Source of the DNA: Bacteroidales bacterium
GTDB taxonomy: Bacteria > Bacteroidota > Bacteroidia > Bacteroidales > UBA932
Assembly: GCA_015060335.1 (NCBI GenBank)
Contig: SUYR01000009.1
Coordinates: forward strand, 1-64,000
DNA: 64,000 nucleotides
Reading direction: 5' to 3'
This document shows positions 1 through 9,633 of the stretch, in pieces. The notes beneath the pieces are model-generated. The model was not told the origin of the DNA. It searched no databases and saw only the letters and a program-made list of their open reading frames with translations. The number at the start of each line of letters is the position of its first letter. Position 1 is the stretch's first letter. Both the position numbers and the translations under genes were made by a program.

Positions 1-113
1 AGATGAACGCTGCCATTGCTACTTATAACTCATCTGCTGCCGAAGGCAAGACCTGTCCTTACATTTGGCAGGCAGGTACCGATGGTTATCCTACGCTGGT
101 AAAGAGCGAATAA
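1..113 (+). CDS. 3' end of a CDS truncated by the window edge (ends ...CPYIWQAGTDGYPTLVKSE*), probably a surface protein
   Basis: Open frame from position 3 to TAA 111-113, followed by a strong hairpin at 122-152. Confidence 0.55.
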   Translation, partial: MNAAIATYNSSAAEGKTCPYIWQAGTDGYPTLVKSE

Positions 114-121
114 ACAATTAT

Positions 122-152
122 AGGGCATACGGCAACCCAATGCCGTATGCCC
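122..152 (+). terminator. Hairpin downstream of the partial CDS
   Basis: AGGGCATACGGCA / TGCCGTATGCCCT inverted repeat right after the stop codon. Confidence 0.6.
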
Positions 153-237
153 TATAAGTTATAAATCGCGTAGAGTACGATTAGATCAGTATTCTCCGCG
201 ATTTATATATGTGTCAAGAGATTAGGCTTATAATACA

Positions 238-381
238 ATGCTCTTTGGCAATTTCTCCCGCTGGTTCAAGTCCATCACCGGAATGACAGCCGTCACCTGG
301 CGTAATATGTGCCGTGCTGAAAATGCAGAAAAATCTGAAAAAATTCGTGAAATTGTGGAAGATTCGGATATGATGCATTAA
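238..381 (+). pseudogene. Remnant of the C-terminal helix-turn-helix of an AraC-family regulator
   Basis: Frame reads MLFGNFSRWFKSITGMTAVTWRNMCRAENAEKSEKIREIVEDSDMMH*, resembling the AraC motif (F.R.FK..TGMTP..YR); in-frame stop just upstream, rest of the gene absent. Confidence 0.6.
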
Positions 382-417
382 AACTTTGGGACCAATTTGG
401 AGCCAAAACGAAAAAAT

Positions 418-445
418 CGCCCTCTCAGACATCTGAGAGGGCGAT
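418..445 (-). terminator. Rho-independent terminator of tRNA-Arg
   Basis: CGCCCTCTCAG/CTGAGAGGGCG stem followed on the minus strand by ATTTTTTCG. Confidence 0.75.
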
Positions 446-451
446 TAAAGT

Positions 452-524
452 GATTCGGTTGGGATTCGAACCCAAGACCCACAGCTTAGAAGGCTGTTGC
501 TCTATCCAGCTGAGCTACCGAACC
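452..524 (-). tRNA. tRNA-Arg (anticodon TCT)
   Basis: Minus strand GGTTCGGTAGCTCAGCTGGATAGAGCAACAGCCTTCTAAGCTGTGGGTCTTGGGTTCGAATCCCAACCGAATC folds as a cloverleaf; anticodon loop CTTCTAA. Confidence 0.95.
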
Positions 525-575
525 GATCCTTGTTGGCTTTCGGGGTTTCAGCGGGGCTGATTCCGAAAGTGGGTG

Positions 576-583
576 CAAATATA
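576..583 (-). promoter_or_regulatory. Bacteroidetes -7 box (TATATTTG) of tRNA-Arg
   Basis: Matches TAnnTTTG about 52 bp upstream of the tRNA 5' end. Confidence 0.45.
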
Positions 584-708
584 GGGATTTTCTTTGATAT
601 TTCAAAATGTCTGTTGGATTTCGAGGATAATTAATATTATTTCTTCGAAATTTTGGGGCGGGCTGGTTAATGAATTTTAGATGCGTTGTACTCTCTGAAA
701 TGATAGAA

Positions 709-750
709 AGCGTGCCGCGGGGTGCTGAATCCGACACCTCAGGACACGCT
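709..750. repeat. Hairpin repeat family H2 (diverged copy)
   Basis: AGCGTGCCGCGGGGTGCTGAATCCGACACCTCAGGACACGCT, similar to copies at 59360 and 59580. Confidence 0.6.
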
Positions 751-796
751 GACTTTCTGTAAGGTGTTTATGTTTAGTGGGTTACGATATTTGGCT

Positions 797-832
797 GTGC
801 CGCGTGGTGCTAAAATCAACACCCCGCGGCAC
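797..832. repeat. Hairpin repeat family H2
   Basis: GTGCCGCGTGGTGCTAAAATCAACACCCCGCGGCAC; palindromic and related to copies at 59.3-59.9 kb. Confidence 0.75.
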
Positions 833-925
833 GGTCTGACTGAAAAAGTGGATGCTTGCTACATCAGGAGAGGGAGGTCACTGCATCAATATATCTCTTA
901 CAGGAATATGGACGGATTGTGATGT

Positions 926-1504
926 TCAGTATGAACTTTTCCGGACGAGACGTGTTGAGTATGAGATGTCCGAGCCGGAGTAGTGCCAGCTTATGAGCAG
1001 GAGGTCGTGGGTGCGATGTGCTTCTTCGATGACTATCACAATAGGATTGCCGTCGCAAGGGTATGAAAGGCGGGTGTTGTGGAAGTAGGCTGTGTTGTCG
1101 TTGTGTTCGTAGGTGCCGTATGAACCGGATGCTCCTGTGGCGGTGACGCTGACTTTGTTGTCGCACAGAAAGTCGATTGTCAGTCTGGAAGGCGTACCAT
1201 CTGGTACTTCGTCTCCAAGGTTACTTTCTGTTTCCTCTCCGTTCTGTGCCTCACTAAGACCATCTGCCGATTCCCCAGTACCGTCTCCTATAGATCTCTT
1301 ATATCTTCTGTCTGCCGATCTGTCATGATTGTTCTCTACCTCCCCAAACCCTCGGGCCACCTCCTTCCACTCCTCGCAGACCCAAAGCGTCCGGTAGAAC
1401 TGGTCGTCTGGTTCGTCGTAGATGCAGGAATTCGTAAATAGCAATAGAAACAGCAATACGGAAATGCGGAGGGGAGTGTCCGCAGTTGTGAAAAAAGTTT
1501 TCAT
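926..1504 (-). CDS. Hypothetical lipoprotein
   Basis: 192-aa ORF with lipobox-like FTNSC near the N-terminus. Confidence 0.6.
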   Translation of the reverse strand: MKTFFTTADTPLRISVLLFLLLFTNSCIYDEPDDQFYRTLWVCEEWKEVARGFGEVENNHDRSADRRYKRSIGDGTGESADGLSEAQNGEETESNLGDEVPDGTPSRLTIDFLCDNKVSVTATGASGSYGTYEHNDNTAYFHNTRLSYPCDGNPIVIVIEEAHRTHDLLLISWHYSGSDISYSTRLVRKSSY

Positions 1505-1570
1505 GTGTGAGATGTTAAGCGTTAGTTAACGCCCATCTCAAGTATTATGCCGGTGTCATGGAGCCGCAGC

Positions 1571-2563
1571 TCAGGCTTTATTCTTGCCTGCAATCACCTT
1601 GCCCGCTACCTCGATGCCGCTTACCAGGCAGAAACCTATAAGGGCAAATATGATGGCGCTGCCGATATGCATCTGTACCATCGGCTCGAACTCTGCCAAT
1701 GCAGCCTCTCCAAGCTCAGCCGCCTCAGGGAACTGTGAACATACGATGGCTTCCATATTGCTCCAAGGCCATACTTTCACCAGAGAACCAACTATGAACC
1801 CTGCCAGGACGATAAGGGTCTCCTTGTGCCAGCGGGCGAGTAGCCAGTGAAGGAATTTGCTGAATCCGAGGATGCCGACAACTACTCCGACAAGAAATAC
1901 GGTGAGCACGAGGAACGATTCCCAGAAAATGGCTGATGATGCCCCGGAAGCGCCCCAGAGAGCTCCGATATTTCCCACAAAGGATGATATTGTCCCCATT
2001 ATATACTGGTATTTGCCAAGGATCAGGAGTATGAAACTGCCTGATATTCCGGGGAGTACCATGGCGCAGATGGCGAGGGCTCCGCTAAGGAATATGAACC
2101 ACAGGGCGTCGGGGGTGTTGACTGGCGAAAGGGTACACACCGTTACTCCGAGAATGATTCCGAAAGCCAGAAACGCACCTTCACGCAGCTTCCATCCTGA
2201 GATCCCGCGCAGAATGAACAGGGAGGATGCGACTATGAGACCGAAGAAGAATGCCCATGTCTGGATAGGATAGTCGGACAGCAGCATCTGCATCAGACCG
2301 GCCAGCAGCACTACACTTGTGCAGATTCCTGCGCAAAGCGACAAGAGAAATCCGCCGTTGATATGCTTCCAGAAATCGCGGAAATGTCCGTGCATGAGCA
2401 TGCGTACGGCTTTTGCGTCAATTTTTGCAATCGATCCCACGAATTCGTCATATATTCCCATAATGAAGGCAATGGTGCCTCCGGAAACTCCAGGGATGAC
2501 ATCGGCAGCTCCCATACAGGCGCCTTTCACCCCTATCATCAGATAATCTTTCAGTTTTCTCAT
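1571..2563 (-). CDS. DUF368 family membrane protein (PopT-type polyprenyl-phosphate transporter family)
   Basis: MRKLKDYLMIGVKGACMGAADVIPGVSGGTIAFIMGIYDEFV is characteristic of DUF368; multiple TM segments. Confidence 0.85.
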   Translation of the reverse strand: MRKLKDYLMIGVKGACMGAADVIPGVSGGTIAFIMGIYDEFVGSIAKIDAKAVRMLMHGHFRDFWKHINGGFLLSLCAGICTSVVLLAGLMQMLLSDYPIQTWAFFFGLIVASSLFILRGISGWKLREGAFLAFGIILGVTVCTLSPVNTPDALWFIFLSGALAICAMVLPGISGSFILLILGKYQYIMGTISSFVGNIGALWGASGASSAIFWESFLVLTVFLVGVVVGILGFSKFLHWLLARWHKETLIVLAGFIVGSLVKVWPWSNMEAIVCSQFPEAAELGEAALAEFEPMVQMHIGSAIIFALIGFCLVSGIEVAGKVIAGKNKA

Positions 2564-3102
2564 TTCGCAATCTTTCCAAGAAATTCCACTATGGCAGAGA
2601 AGACTTGACAACTTCCGGACCGAAGCACGTCATTGCGTTTGCCGGAAATGACCATGTCGAAGCAATGCCCCTCATATGCCTTCCTGCCTATCTTGAATTT
2701 TGCGGCAGAACACTTTGACAGAAAGTCCACAGCGAAATCTGTTGTGTCGACAAGAGATATGAACAGGTCGCAAGGGTCCTCTATCAGCCTGGCCACCTTT
2801 TCATATGAAGGCATGCCTATCCAGTTCAGGTCATTTCGGGCTACAGTGGTCTGTATGCTGGTGAGCAGAAGCTCATTCTTGCCAAGTTTTCTGAAGTCAA
2901 AGAAATATATGGATACCTTCACGCCTGCAGTGCGTCCCCACGAGAGGATCTCCTCTTTCAGTACGTCCCATTCCGCTTCCTCGACATCGATGACGATGTT
3001 GGCAGATGATATCTCGGAAACGGGTATGATGCCCGTAGGCACAGCCTTGCTATATTTTCTTACCGCCCTTCTGCGGAAGAATTTCTTTATTGATTCAAAC
3101 AT
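2560..3102 (-). CDS. Conserved hypothetical protein (DUF6913-like)
   Basis: ORF starting MFESIKKFFRRRAVRKYSK; overlaps both neighbours in the operon. Confidence 0.65.
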   Translation of the reverse strand: MFESIKKFFRRRAVRKYSKAVPTGIIPVSEISSANIVIDVEEAEWDVLKEEILSWGRTAGVKVSIYFFDFRKLGKNELLLTSIQTTVARNDLNWIGMPSYEKVARLIEDPCDLFISLVDTTDFAVDFLSKCSAAKFKIGRKAYEGHCFDMVISGKRNDVLRSGSCQVFSAIVEFLGKIAK

Positions 3103-4079
3103 ATCAGTTCGTTTATTTCTTTCTTTGCCGCATTCCAACGCGGCTGGTCTATCTTTGTTCCTACCACTTCTACTACTTTTGCAGCTATTGCAGAGCCGAT
3201 GTCTCCGCATGTCTTCAGCGGCATCCCTATGGAATGAGCATATAAGAATCCGGCTGCATACAGGTCTCCTGCTCCTGTTGCATCGATGGCAGCAGCCGGT
3301 CTTGCTTGGATGAAATGCAGTTCATCTCCTCTTCTGACCATTGATCCGTCCTTGCCGATCTTGACTACTGCGGTATCGCATATCCGTGCGATACTGTCGA
3401 GAGCTTCTCTTGGCGGCAGTCCTGTAAATGCTTCAGCCTCTGTCTCATTGGCAAAAACGATATCTACATATTCCTCGACAATCTCATGCAGGAACTCAAT
3501 ATTGGCTTCCACTACATTATACGAAGCCAGATCAATCGAAATCCTGCATCCTGCTGCCTTGGCAAGCTCAATAGCTCTCCTTACAGTAGCCTGATTCTGA
3601 ACGAGATAGCCTTCTGTATGGAAATAATCCCAACCCTCAAACCATTCTGGATGTAGGTCGTCAGGCGCAAGCTCAAGTGCAGCTCCGAGGTATACGGCGA
3701 ACGTACGCTCTGCATTAGGAGGCGTAATCAGTACCATAGCCCTGCCTGTAGGATTGTCTCCCTTCAAAAGAATGGATCTGATACCGTCCTTTTCCTGATT
3801 GCTCTTGAAGAGACTGCCGAGATCGTCATCGCCCACCTTCCCTATGAAACCGGACTCCATGCCGAAAGTGGCTGCTCCGTTGATCGTATTTGCAGCGGAA
3901 CCACCGGCAACCAGATCTGCACCAAGCTGTTTGAGTTTTTCCCATATCCTGTTGCCTGTTTCTCTGTCAACATGCTGCATGCTGCCTTTCGGAAGTGCCA
4001 GCTCTTGCAGGAGAGTGTCATCCGGAAGTATAGCCAATATGTCTGTAAGGGCGTTGCCGATTCCCAATATCGATGCCAT
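3087..4079 (-). CDS. PfkB-family kinase, adenosine kinase-like
   Basis: GGSAANTINGAATFG and DATGAGDLYAAGFLY motifs. Confidence 0.9.
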   Translation of the reverse strand: MASILGIGNALTDILAILPDDTLLQELALPKGSMQHVDRETGNRIWEKLKQLGADLVAGGSAANTINGAATFGMESGFIGKVGDDDLGSLFKSNQEKDGIRSILLKGDNPTGRAMVLITPPNAERTFAVYLGAALELAPDDLHPEWFEGWDYFHTEGYLVQNQATVRRAIELAKAAGCRISIDLASYNVVEANIEFLHEIVEEYVDIVFANETEAEAFTGLPPREALDSIARICDTAVVKIGKDGSMVRRGDELHFIQARPAAAIDATGAGDLYAAGFLYAHSIGMPLKTCGDIGSAIAAKVVEVVGTKIDQPRWNAAKKEINELICLNQ

Positions 4080-4104
4080 GCCGTACCTTTTTATGTCAAA
4101 AGTA

Positions 4105-4132
4105 CAAAGTTAGCAACTTTTGCGTAACTTTG
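4105..4132. promoter_or_regulatory. Divergent promoter pair with two TAACTTTG -7 boxes in inverted orientation
   Basis: CAAAGTTAgcaacttttgcgTAACTTTG between divergent starts at 4079 (-) and 4140 (+). Confidence 0.55.
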
Positions 4133-4139
4133 CAGTCTT

Positions 4140-5105
4140 ATGGATATAAAGAAAATATTGAAATACGTCATATCTGCGGTAATTGCTGCTGTTCTTCTCT
4201 GGTTTTCATTTCGAGATGTTGAATGGACTCAGTTTGCAGAAGGGCTCAAGTCATGCCGTTGGAGCCTGATAGCACTGTCAATGGCAGCCGGCTCTTTTGC
4301 CTTCTGGCTCAGAGGTTTGAGGTGGCGTCAGCTGCTGTTGCCTATCGCTCCGGAAACAAAGCGGATCACTACATTCGACGGTGTCAACATAGGAAACATC
4401 TCCAACTTTGTGTTTCCGCGTATAGGAGAATTCGTAAGGTGCGGTGTAATCGTGAGGAGGACTTCAGCTACATATGACAAGGTGCTCGGGACAGTCGTAC
4501 TGGAGAGAGGCTGGGAGCTGCTTGTGATGCTTCTTATGCTTGCCATAGTGGTTGTGGCGCGTTTCGAACGTTTCGGCAGTTTCTTCATTGAAGAAATCTG
4601 GGAACCGATGTCTCAGAAGTTCAATATGTGGTGGATGGTTACCATTTCGGCCTTCCTGTTGGCTGGCGTATTGTATCTTATCCGGCGCTATCGGGATACG
4701 AACCCCTTCTGTTCAAAAGTCTGGAGAATATTTCGTGGCCTTGCCCAGGGGTTTCTCAGCTGCCTGCATATGGAAAAGAAATGGATGTTCTTTGCCTATA
4801 CTCTCATGATATGGATGTGCTACTGGTTTATGGCGGCGTGCTCGATGTGGGCGACCCCGTTCCTGAGTCAGCTCGATGTTGTTGATGCACTCTTTCTGTC
4901 ACTTGTGGGTGGTCTCGGCTTTGCTGTCCCTGTACCTGGAGGAATCGGGGCTTTCCATTTCGTCATCACCCTTGCACTTTCAGCAGTCTATGGAATACCG
5001 ATGGAGACAGGTATCATCTATGCTACCATTTCACATACATCTCAGGCGATAACGCAGATTGTCTTCGGCGCTCTCTCGTACACATATGAAACGGTTGTGA
5101 AATAA
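4140..5105 (+). CDS. Lysylphosphatidylglycerol synthase TM-region family protein (flippase-like)
   Basis: 321 aa, multi-TM; GLGFAVPVPGGIGAFHFVITLAL motif typical of the family. Confidence 0.8.
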   Translation: MDIKKILKYVISAVIAAVLLWFSFRDVEWTQFAEGLKSCRWSLIALSMAAGSFAFWLRGLRWRQLLLPIAPETKRITTFDGVNIGNISNFVFPRIGEFVRCGVIVRRTSATYDKVLGTVVLERGWELLVMLLMLAIVVVARFERFGSFFIEEIWEPMSQKFNMWWMVTISAFLLAGVLYLIRRYRDTNPFCSKVWRIFRGLAQGFLSCLHMEKKWMFFAYTLMIWMCYWFMAACSMWATPFLSQLDVVDALFLSLVGGLGFAVPVPGGIGAFHFVITLALSAVYGIPMETGIIYATISHTSQAITQIVFGALSYTYETVVK

Positions 5106-5119
5106 CTCGATTATTAAAG

Positions 5120-5151
5120 GTTGAATATTTTGAAAATAAGTCGTACATTTG
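5120..5151 (+). promoter_or_regulatory. Promoter of the SusC operon
   Basis: GTTG ... TACATTTG with 21-bp spacing, 20 bp upstream of the start codon. Confidence 0.5.
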
Positions 5152-5171
5152 CCGTTTCAACGACTTGACTT

Positions 5172-8100
5172 ATGAGACGCATCCCCGCAATCATATTCAG
5201 TATTCTTATACTTATCGCCGCTCCGCACGTCCTGAAATCTCAGACAAAAGGGCGGTATGTTTTATCTGGTCAGGTGACAGACAGCTATGATGAGCCCCTT
5301 GCCGGAGCTTCGGTCTATATCCGTGGGCATATCAAGGACGGAACATCCACTGACTCGAACGGATATTTCTCACTGGAATTGCCTGATACAAAGAAGATCA
5401 TAATCGAAGCCTCATTTCTCGGGATGAAACCTTACACCGTGGAATTTACCGGTCAAAAGGAAATTCTCATCGTAATGGAGGACGATGCCAATATGATGGA
5501 AAGTGCCATCGTGATGGGAAAGCAGAACATCAACGACCTTGATATCAGAGCCAAGGCCGGAGTAATAAATTCCGTGGATATGGATCGTCTTCAGGACCGT
5601 CCTGTGATGGATCTTTCACTTTCTCTTCAAGGATCGGCTCCCGGTCTGATTGTTACAAACAGAGGAGACCTTGGTACGAAACCGGAAATACGCATACGTG
5701 GAAACTCTTCCTTCAGAAAAGGAGATGTCGCCAATGAACCTCTCTATGTGCTTGATGGTCAGGTTATTTCTTCAGATGCATTCATGACCCTCAATCCTCT
5801 CGATATAGCGGATATAAAGATTCTCAAAGATGCGGTGGCATGTGCGCTTTACGGTACAAAGGCTGCTAACGGCGTGCTTGAAATCACGTCTGTCAGGGGA
5901 ACCAGCGGTGATACCATGGTCACTTATGATTTCAATGGTGGCGTCACATTCAGAGGGCGTAGGGGAGTACAGATGATGGAGACTGATGAGAAACTGGAAC
6001 TGGAACGCAGACTCAAGAACATTGAGGCCCCGGGATACAGATACAGCGAGGACTATTACAGGAGATATTTCGCAAGGGATCCGAATCTTGACCAGATGAT
6101 TGCAGAGGGAAAGGCTATTCTGGACGGGCTGCGTCAGACCAATACCGACTGGTTCAAGGAACTGCTCAGAAACGATTTCTATCAGCGTCACAATCTTAGT
6201 GTCAGGGGCGGAAACAACAAGACATCCTACTATGCTTCAGCCAATTACAGCTATCAGGGAGGACAAGTGCCGGGTAATGATGTCAACAGGTTTACAGGCC
6301 GTATGAGTCTCGATCAGGCGGTAGGAACCAAAGGATTTGTGTCGCTCAGTGTTAGCGGAGGATATTCCAAGGCCAACAGTCCCAATGGTTCGACCTATTC
6401 GCCTACATCGCTCATATATGAGTTGAATCCATATGAGAGCAAGACCAGCGGTGAACTGTTCTCCTACCCTAACCGCACATACAATGACCTTGTCTATCAG
6501 TTTGACAGGACATCTACAGAGAAACGCTTCGGTACTACTGCAAGTATCAATCTCGAGCCGTTGGAGGGCTTGACCATAGGTGCGGTTGCAGGACTTGACT
6601 TCGTTCTTTCGGAGTCATTGGAGTTTACGCCTTCCACAGCTTATGAGGAACAGAGAAGCGGAGCAGCGAAAAACGAGCTCGGAAAGATTTCCAAGTCAAA
6701 GAATACCAATTCCAACGTCACGACCAACGTACGTGTGACATGGAACAGGACATTCGGCAAGCACGACGTGACGCTTGGTGCCAATACAGACTACTATTGG
6801 GATAATATGGACAATATGTCCGTTACAGGATATGGAGTCGGCCAATTGAAGAGCATGGCTGCAATCAACCAGTCAATCGAGGGTAACCGCAAGGTAAGTA
6901 CATCGAACTTCCGGGAAAAGACGGCACAGTTAGGTATAGGACTCCTGGGAGGATACTGCTATGACGGCATATACGATATATTCGGAACATATAAGGCAGA
7001 CGCTTCGTCGATTCTGCCCAAGGACAAGCGCTGGAATGCTGCATGGGCTGTCGGTGTCGGATGGAATGTGAAGGATTATGCATTCATGAAGGATTGGGAT
7101 CCCATCTCTGCCCTGAGAATAAAAGCCTCATATGGCCGGACTGCCTCGCTTGCGGGTGTGTCACCTTCGCTTACAGTAGGTACATTCTCATATCTTGAAG
7201 ACAGTTACGGTGATATAAGGCTGCTTGAACTTATGGCTCTCTACAATGACCGTCTGAAGCCGGAACAGACAGTATCGACCGAAGTCGGCATCTCTATGGG
7301 ACTGTTCAACAGATTGACAATTGATGTGGGATGGTATGACCGCAGGACAGAGGATGCGCTTCTTGATGTGCCTATCCCGGCATCTAACGGCTTTACGACT
7401 CTTAAAAGGAATATCGGAATTCTCAGCAATTCCGGATTAGAGACCACGCTAAGTGCCAGGATCATTGACAGAAGCGATTTCAGAGTCAATCTCCGCCTGT
7501 CTTTGGCATACAACCGCAATAAGGTCATCGACCTCTATGATGGAGACCGTCTCTACACAAGCGAGGACACCATAATCCCGGATTATGAGGTAGGCCAGGC
7601 ATACGATATGATATATGGACCGATATCATTGGGACTTGATCCTATGTCCGGACTCCCTGTATTCAAGGGAGCTGACGGAAGGGAAATTCAGGCCACAGAG
7701 AAGCTTACTCGAGAGGATATGGTTCCTCTGGGACATTCAGTGCCGCCTTATAACGGCACCATAAATCTGAGTTTCACATATAAGCAGCTGGAGTTCGATG
7801 CCGACTTCTATTACGTCTTCGGTGGCATCAAGACATATGCCTATGCGTATGTGCGAGATTATGATGATGCCAACAGAAACGCAGTAAGAGGTCAGGTGCA
7901 GAATATGTGGTTCCAGAAAGGAGACGAGAACAAGATATATCATACTCCGTTCTATTCGTCTTCAGCCATTGAGAATCTTACCATGTGGCCCAACAGCAGG
8001 TCAATAGGAAGCAGCGATTATCTCCGTCTGTCAATGCTCTCTCTGCGATACCGTTTCCCTCATTCATTCATAAAGAAGCTTGGAGGAATCGTCAAATATG

Positions 8101-8228
8101 GAAATGTAGCCATTCAGGCATCCAATCTATTTACATTGACCCGCTATAAGGAGTCCGATCCGGAGTCAGGATCTTTTGTGGGAGCTCAGCAGCCGATACT
8201 TACGTTTAACCTCAGTCTTTCGTTCTAA
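5172..8228 (+). CDS. SusC/RagA-family TonB-linked outer membrane protein
   Basis: CarboxypepD_reg-like domain, plug (PEIRIRGNSS...PLYVLDGQ) and beta-barrel ending in NLSLSF. Confidence 0.93.
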   Translation: MRRIPAIIFSILILIAAPHVLKSQTKGRYVLSGQVTDSYDEPLAGASVYIRGHIKDGTSTDSNGYFSLELPDTKKIIIEASFLGMKPYTVEFTGQKEILIVMEDDANMMESAIVMGKQNINDLDIRAKAGVINSVDMDRLQDRPVMDLSLSLQGSAPGLIVTNRGDLGTKPEIRIRGNSSFRKGDVANEPLYVLDGQVISSDAFMTLNPLDIADIKILKDAVACALYGTKAANGVLEITSVRGTSGDTMVTYDFNGGVTFRGRRGVQMMETDEKLELERRLKNIEAPGYRYSEDYYRRYFARDPNLDQMIAEGKAILDGLRQTNTDWFKELLRNDFYQRHNLSVRGGNNKTSYYASANYSYQGGQVPGNDVNRFTGRMSLDQAVGTKGFVSLSVSGGYSKANSPNGSTYSPTSLIYELNPYESKTSGELFSYPNRTYNDLVYQFDRTSTEKRFGTTASINLEPLEGLTIGAVAGLDFVLSESLEFTPSTAYEEQRSGAAKNELGKISKSKNTNSNVTTNVRVTWNRTFGKHDVTLGANTDYYWDNMDNMSVTGYGVGQLKSMAAINQSIEGNRKVSTSNFREKTAQLGIGLLGGYCYDGIYDIFGTYKADASSILPKDKRWNAAWAVGVGWNVKDYAFMKDWDPISALRIKASYGRTASLAGVSPSLTVGTFSYLEDSYGDIRLLELMALYNDRLKPEQTVSTEVGISMGLFNRLTIDVGWYDRRTEDALLDVPIPASNGFTTLKRNIGILSNSGLETTLSARIIDRSDFRVNLRLSLAYNRNKVIDLYDGDRLYTSEDTIIPDYEVGQAYDMIYGPISLGLDPMSGLPVFKGADGREIQATEKLTREDMVPLGHSVPPYNGTINLSFTYKQLEFDADFYYVFGGIKTYAYAYVRDYDDANRNAVRGQVQNMWFQKGDENKIYHTPFYSSSAIENLTMWPNSRSIGSSDYLRLSMLSLRYRFPHSFIKKLGGIVKYGNVAIQASNLFTLTRYKESDPESGSFVGAQQPILTFNLSLSF

Positions 8229-8230
8229 GC

Positions 8231-9607
8231 ATGAAAAAGTACATATCATATATACTGTCACTTCTGCTTCTGAGCGGATGCCTTGACATAAAGCTGGAAG
8301 ACCAGTATTCCGATCCGGATGCGATCTCCACCACATCCACGGCTCGTGAGCTGCTGGCCTCTGCATACAACTCCCTTCCACGTCATCAGTTGGAATTCTC
8401 TATACTCAGTGATGATTTTGTCACGACCAACCTTACTGGAAAATATGCCGAAAGGCTGAACCTTTACAACTGGAAGGAAAAGGACATGGAGGATCTGTCT
8501 GATTATGTGTGGAATGAATATTACATGACGGTAGCTATAGTAAATGCTCTTCTTCCGCGACTGGATAATGTCACACCGAAGGATGAGGAGGACAAGCTGG
8601 AGCTTGACAAGATAAGATGTGAGGCGAAGACACTTAAGGCGATGTGTTATTTCGACCTTCTCCGTCTGTATGCTCCTGCATATTCTGAAGCGAATCTTTT
8701 GAAGGACGGTATCATCCTTAAAAACCGTCTGGAACTGGACTTCCTTCCGCGTTCGTCTGTCCGGGATTGTGTGACCGAAATAGACAGGCTCCTGACAGAA
8801 GCGGCTTCTGTTGAAAATCAGGATACGGAAGTGTTTTACCTCTCTACGACGGCTGTAATGGCCTTGAGGGCAGAATTTGAACTGTATAGAAATGCCTATG
8901 ACAAGGCCGTGCTGGCCGGCTTACCGTTGCTTGCTGATGCACAGGCCCGTTGGACAAAGTCAGACTACGAAAATCTTTGGGCTGACAATATAAGTGCAGA
9001 CAGGCTCTTTGCTCAATATATCTTCGACTCGTTCTATACGGATCTTTGCTACGACAAGGCAACCGGGGACTATTTTGTCCTGAATCCGGACATAACGTAT
9101 GATGATGCCGACCTGCGCAAAGACTGGGCTGCATATACCGTCAATATGAACGGAGGACAGATCCAGACCCTTGGAAAATATAACAGGATGTATTATGACA
9201 ATGTGACTGTAAGATATATCAACACGTTGAGATACAGTGGAGTATGCTTTACTGTGGCAGAGGCATATGCAAGAGATCTGCAATACGACAAGGCACGTCA
9301 GACGGTCAATACCTACCTTGAAGCATATGGAGCTCAGCCTTTGGATGATAAGTTGGAAGGAGAAGACCTTGTAGAGGCAATCCTGCTTGAAAAACAGAAG
9401 GAGTTTGCCGGAGAGGGAGTCCGTCTGTTCGACCTGAAGAGACATGGCAAGGCTCTGGTCAAGAAAGGGAATTTCGGCATGGGAACATCTGTGACCATCT
9501 ATCCTGACGATTATCGATGGCTGCTGCCGATACCTCAGTCCGAATACAAATACAATGACAATATCACGCAGAACAATCCAGGATGGCCATTTATTAAGAC
9601 AGAATAA
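8231..9607 (+). CDS. RagB/SusD-family nutrient uptake lipoprotein
   Basis: Lipobox LLSGC; SusD-like C-terminus (EFAGEGVRLFDLKRHGK...LLPIPQSE); follows SusC. Confidence 0.92.
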   Translation: MKKYISYILSLLLLSGCLDIKLEDQYSDPDAISTTSTARELLASAYNSLPRHQLEFSILSDDFVTTNLTGKYAERLNLYNWKEKDMEDLSDYVWNEYYMTVAIVNALLPRLDNVTPKDEEDKLELDKIRCEAKTLKAMCYFDLLRLYAPAYSEANLLKDGIILKNRLELDFLPRSSVRDCVTEIDRLLTEAASVENQDTEVFYLSTTAVMALRAEFELYRNAYDKAVLAGLPLLADAQARWTKSDYENLWADNISADRLFAQYIFDSFYTDLCYDKATGDYFVLNPDITYDDADLRKDWAAYTVNMNGGQIQTLGKYNRMYYDNVTVRYINTLRYSGVCFTVAEAYARDLQYDKARQTVNTYLEAYGAQPLDDKLEGEDLVEAILLEKQKEFAGEGVRLFDLKRHGKALVKKGNFGMGTSVTIYPDDYRWLLPIPQSEYKYNDNITQNNPGWPFIKTE

Positions 9608-9633
9608 ACCTTATATAAAACAACTGTACAATT

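Noticed and set aside
161-206. ATAAATCGCG ... CGCGATTTAT inverted repeat as a regulatory site
   Set aside because: 10-bp arms with a 26-nt loop next to an obvious terminator hairpin; not enough to support a separate function.
486-737. Minus-strand ORF ending VAQLDRATAF
   Set aside because: Covers the tRNA-Arg gene; no protein-family signal.
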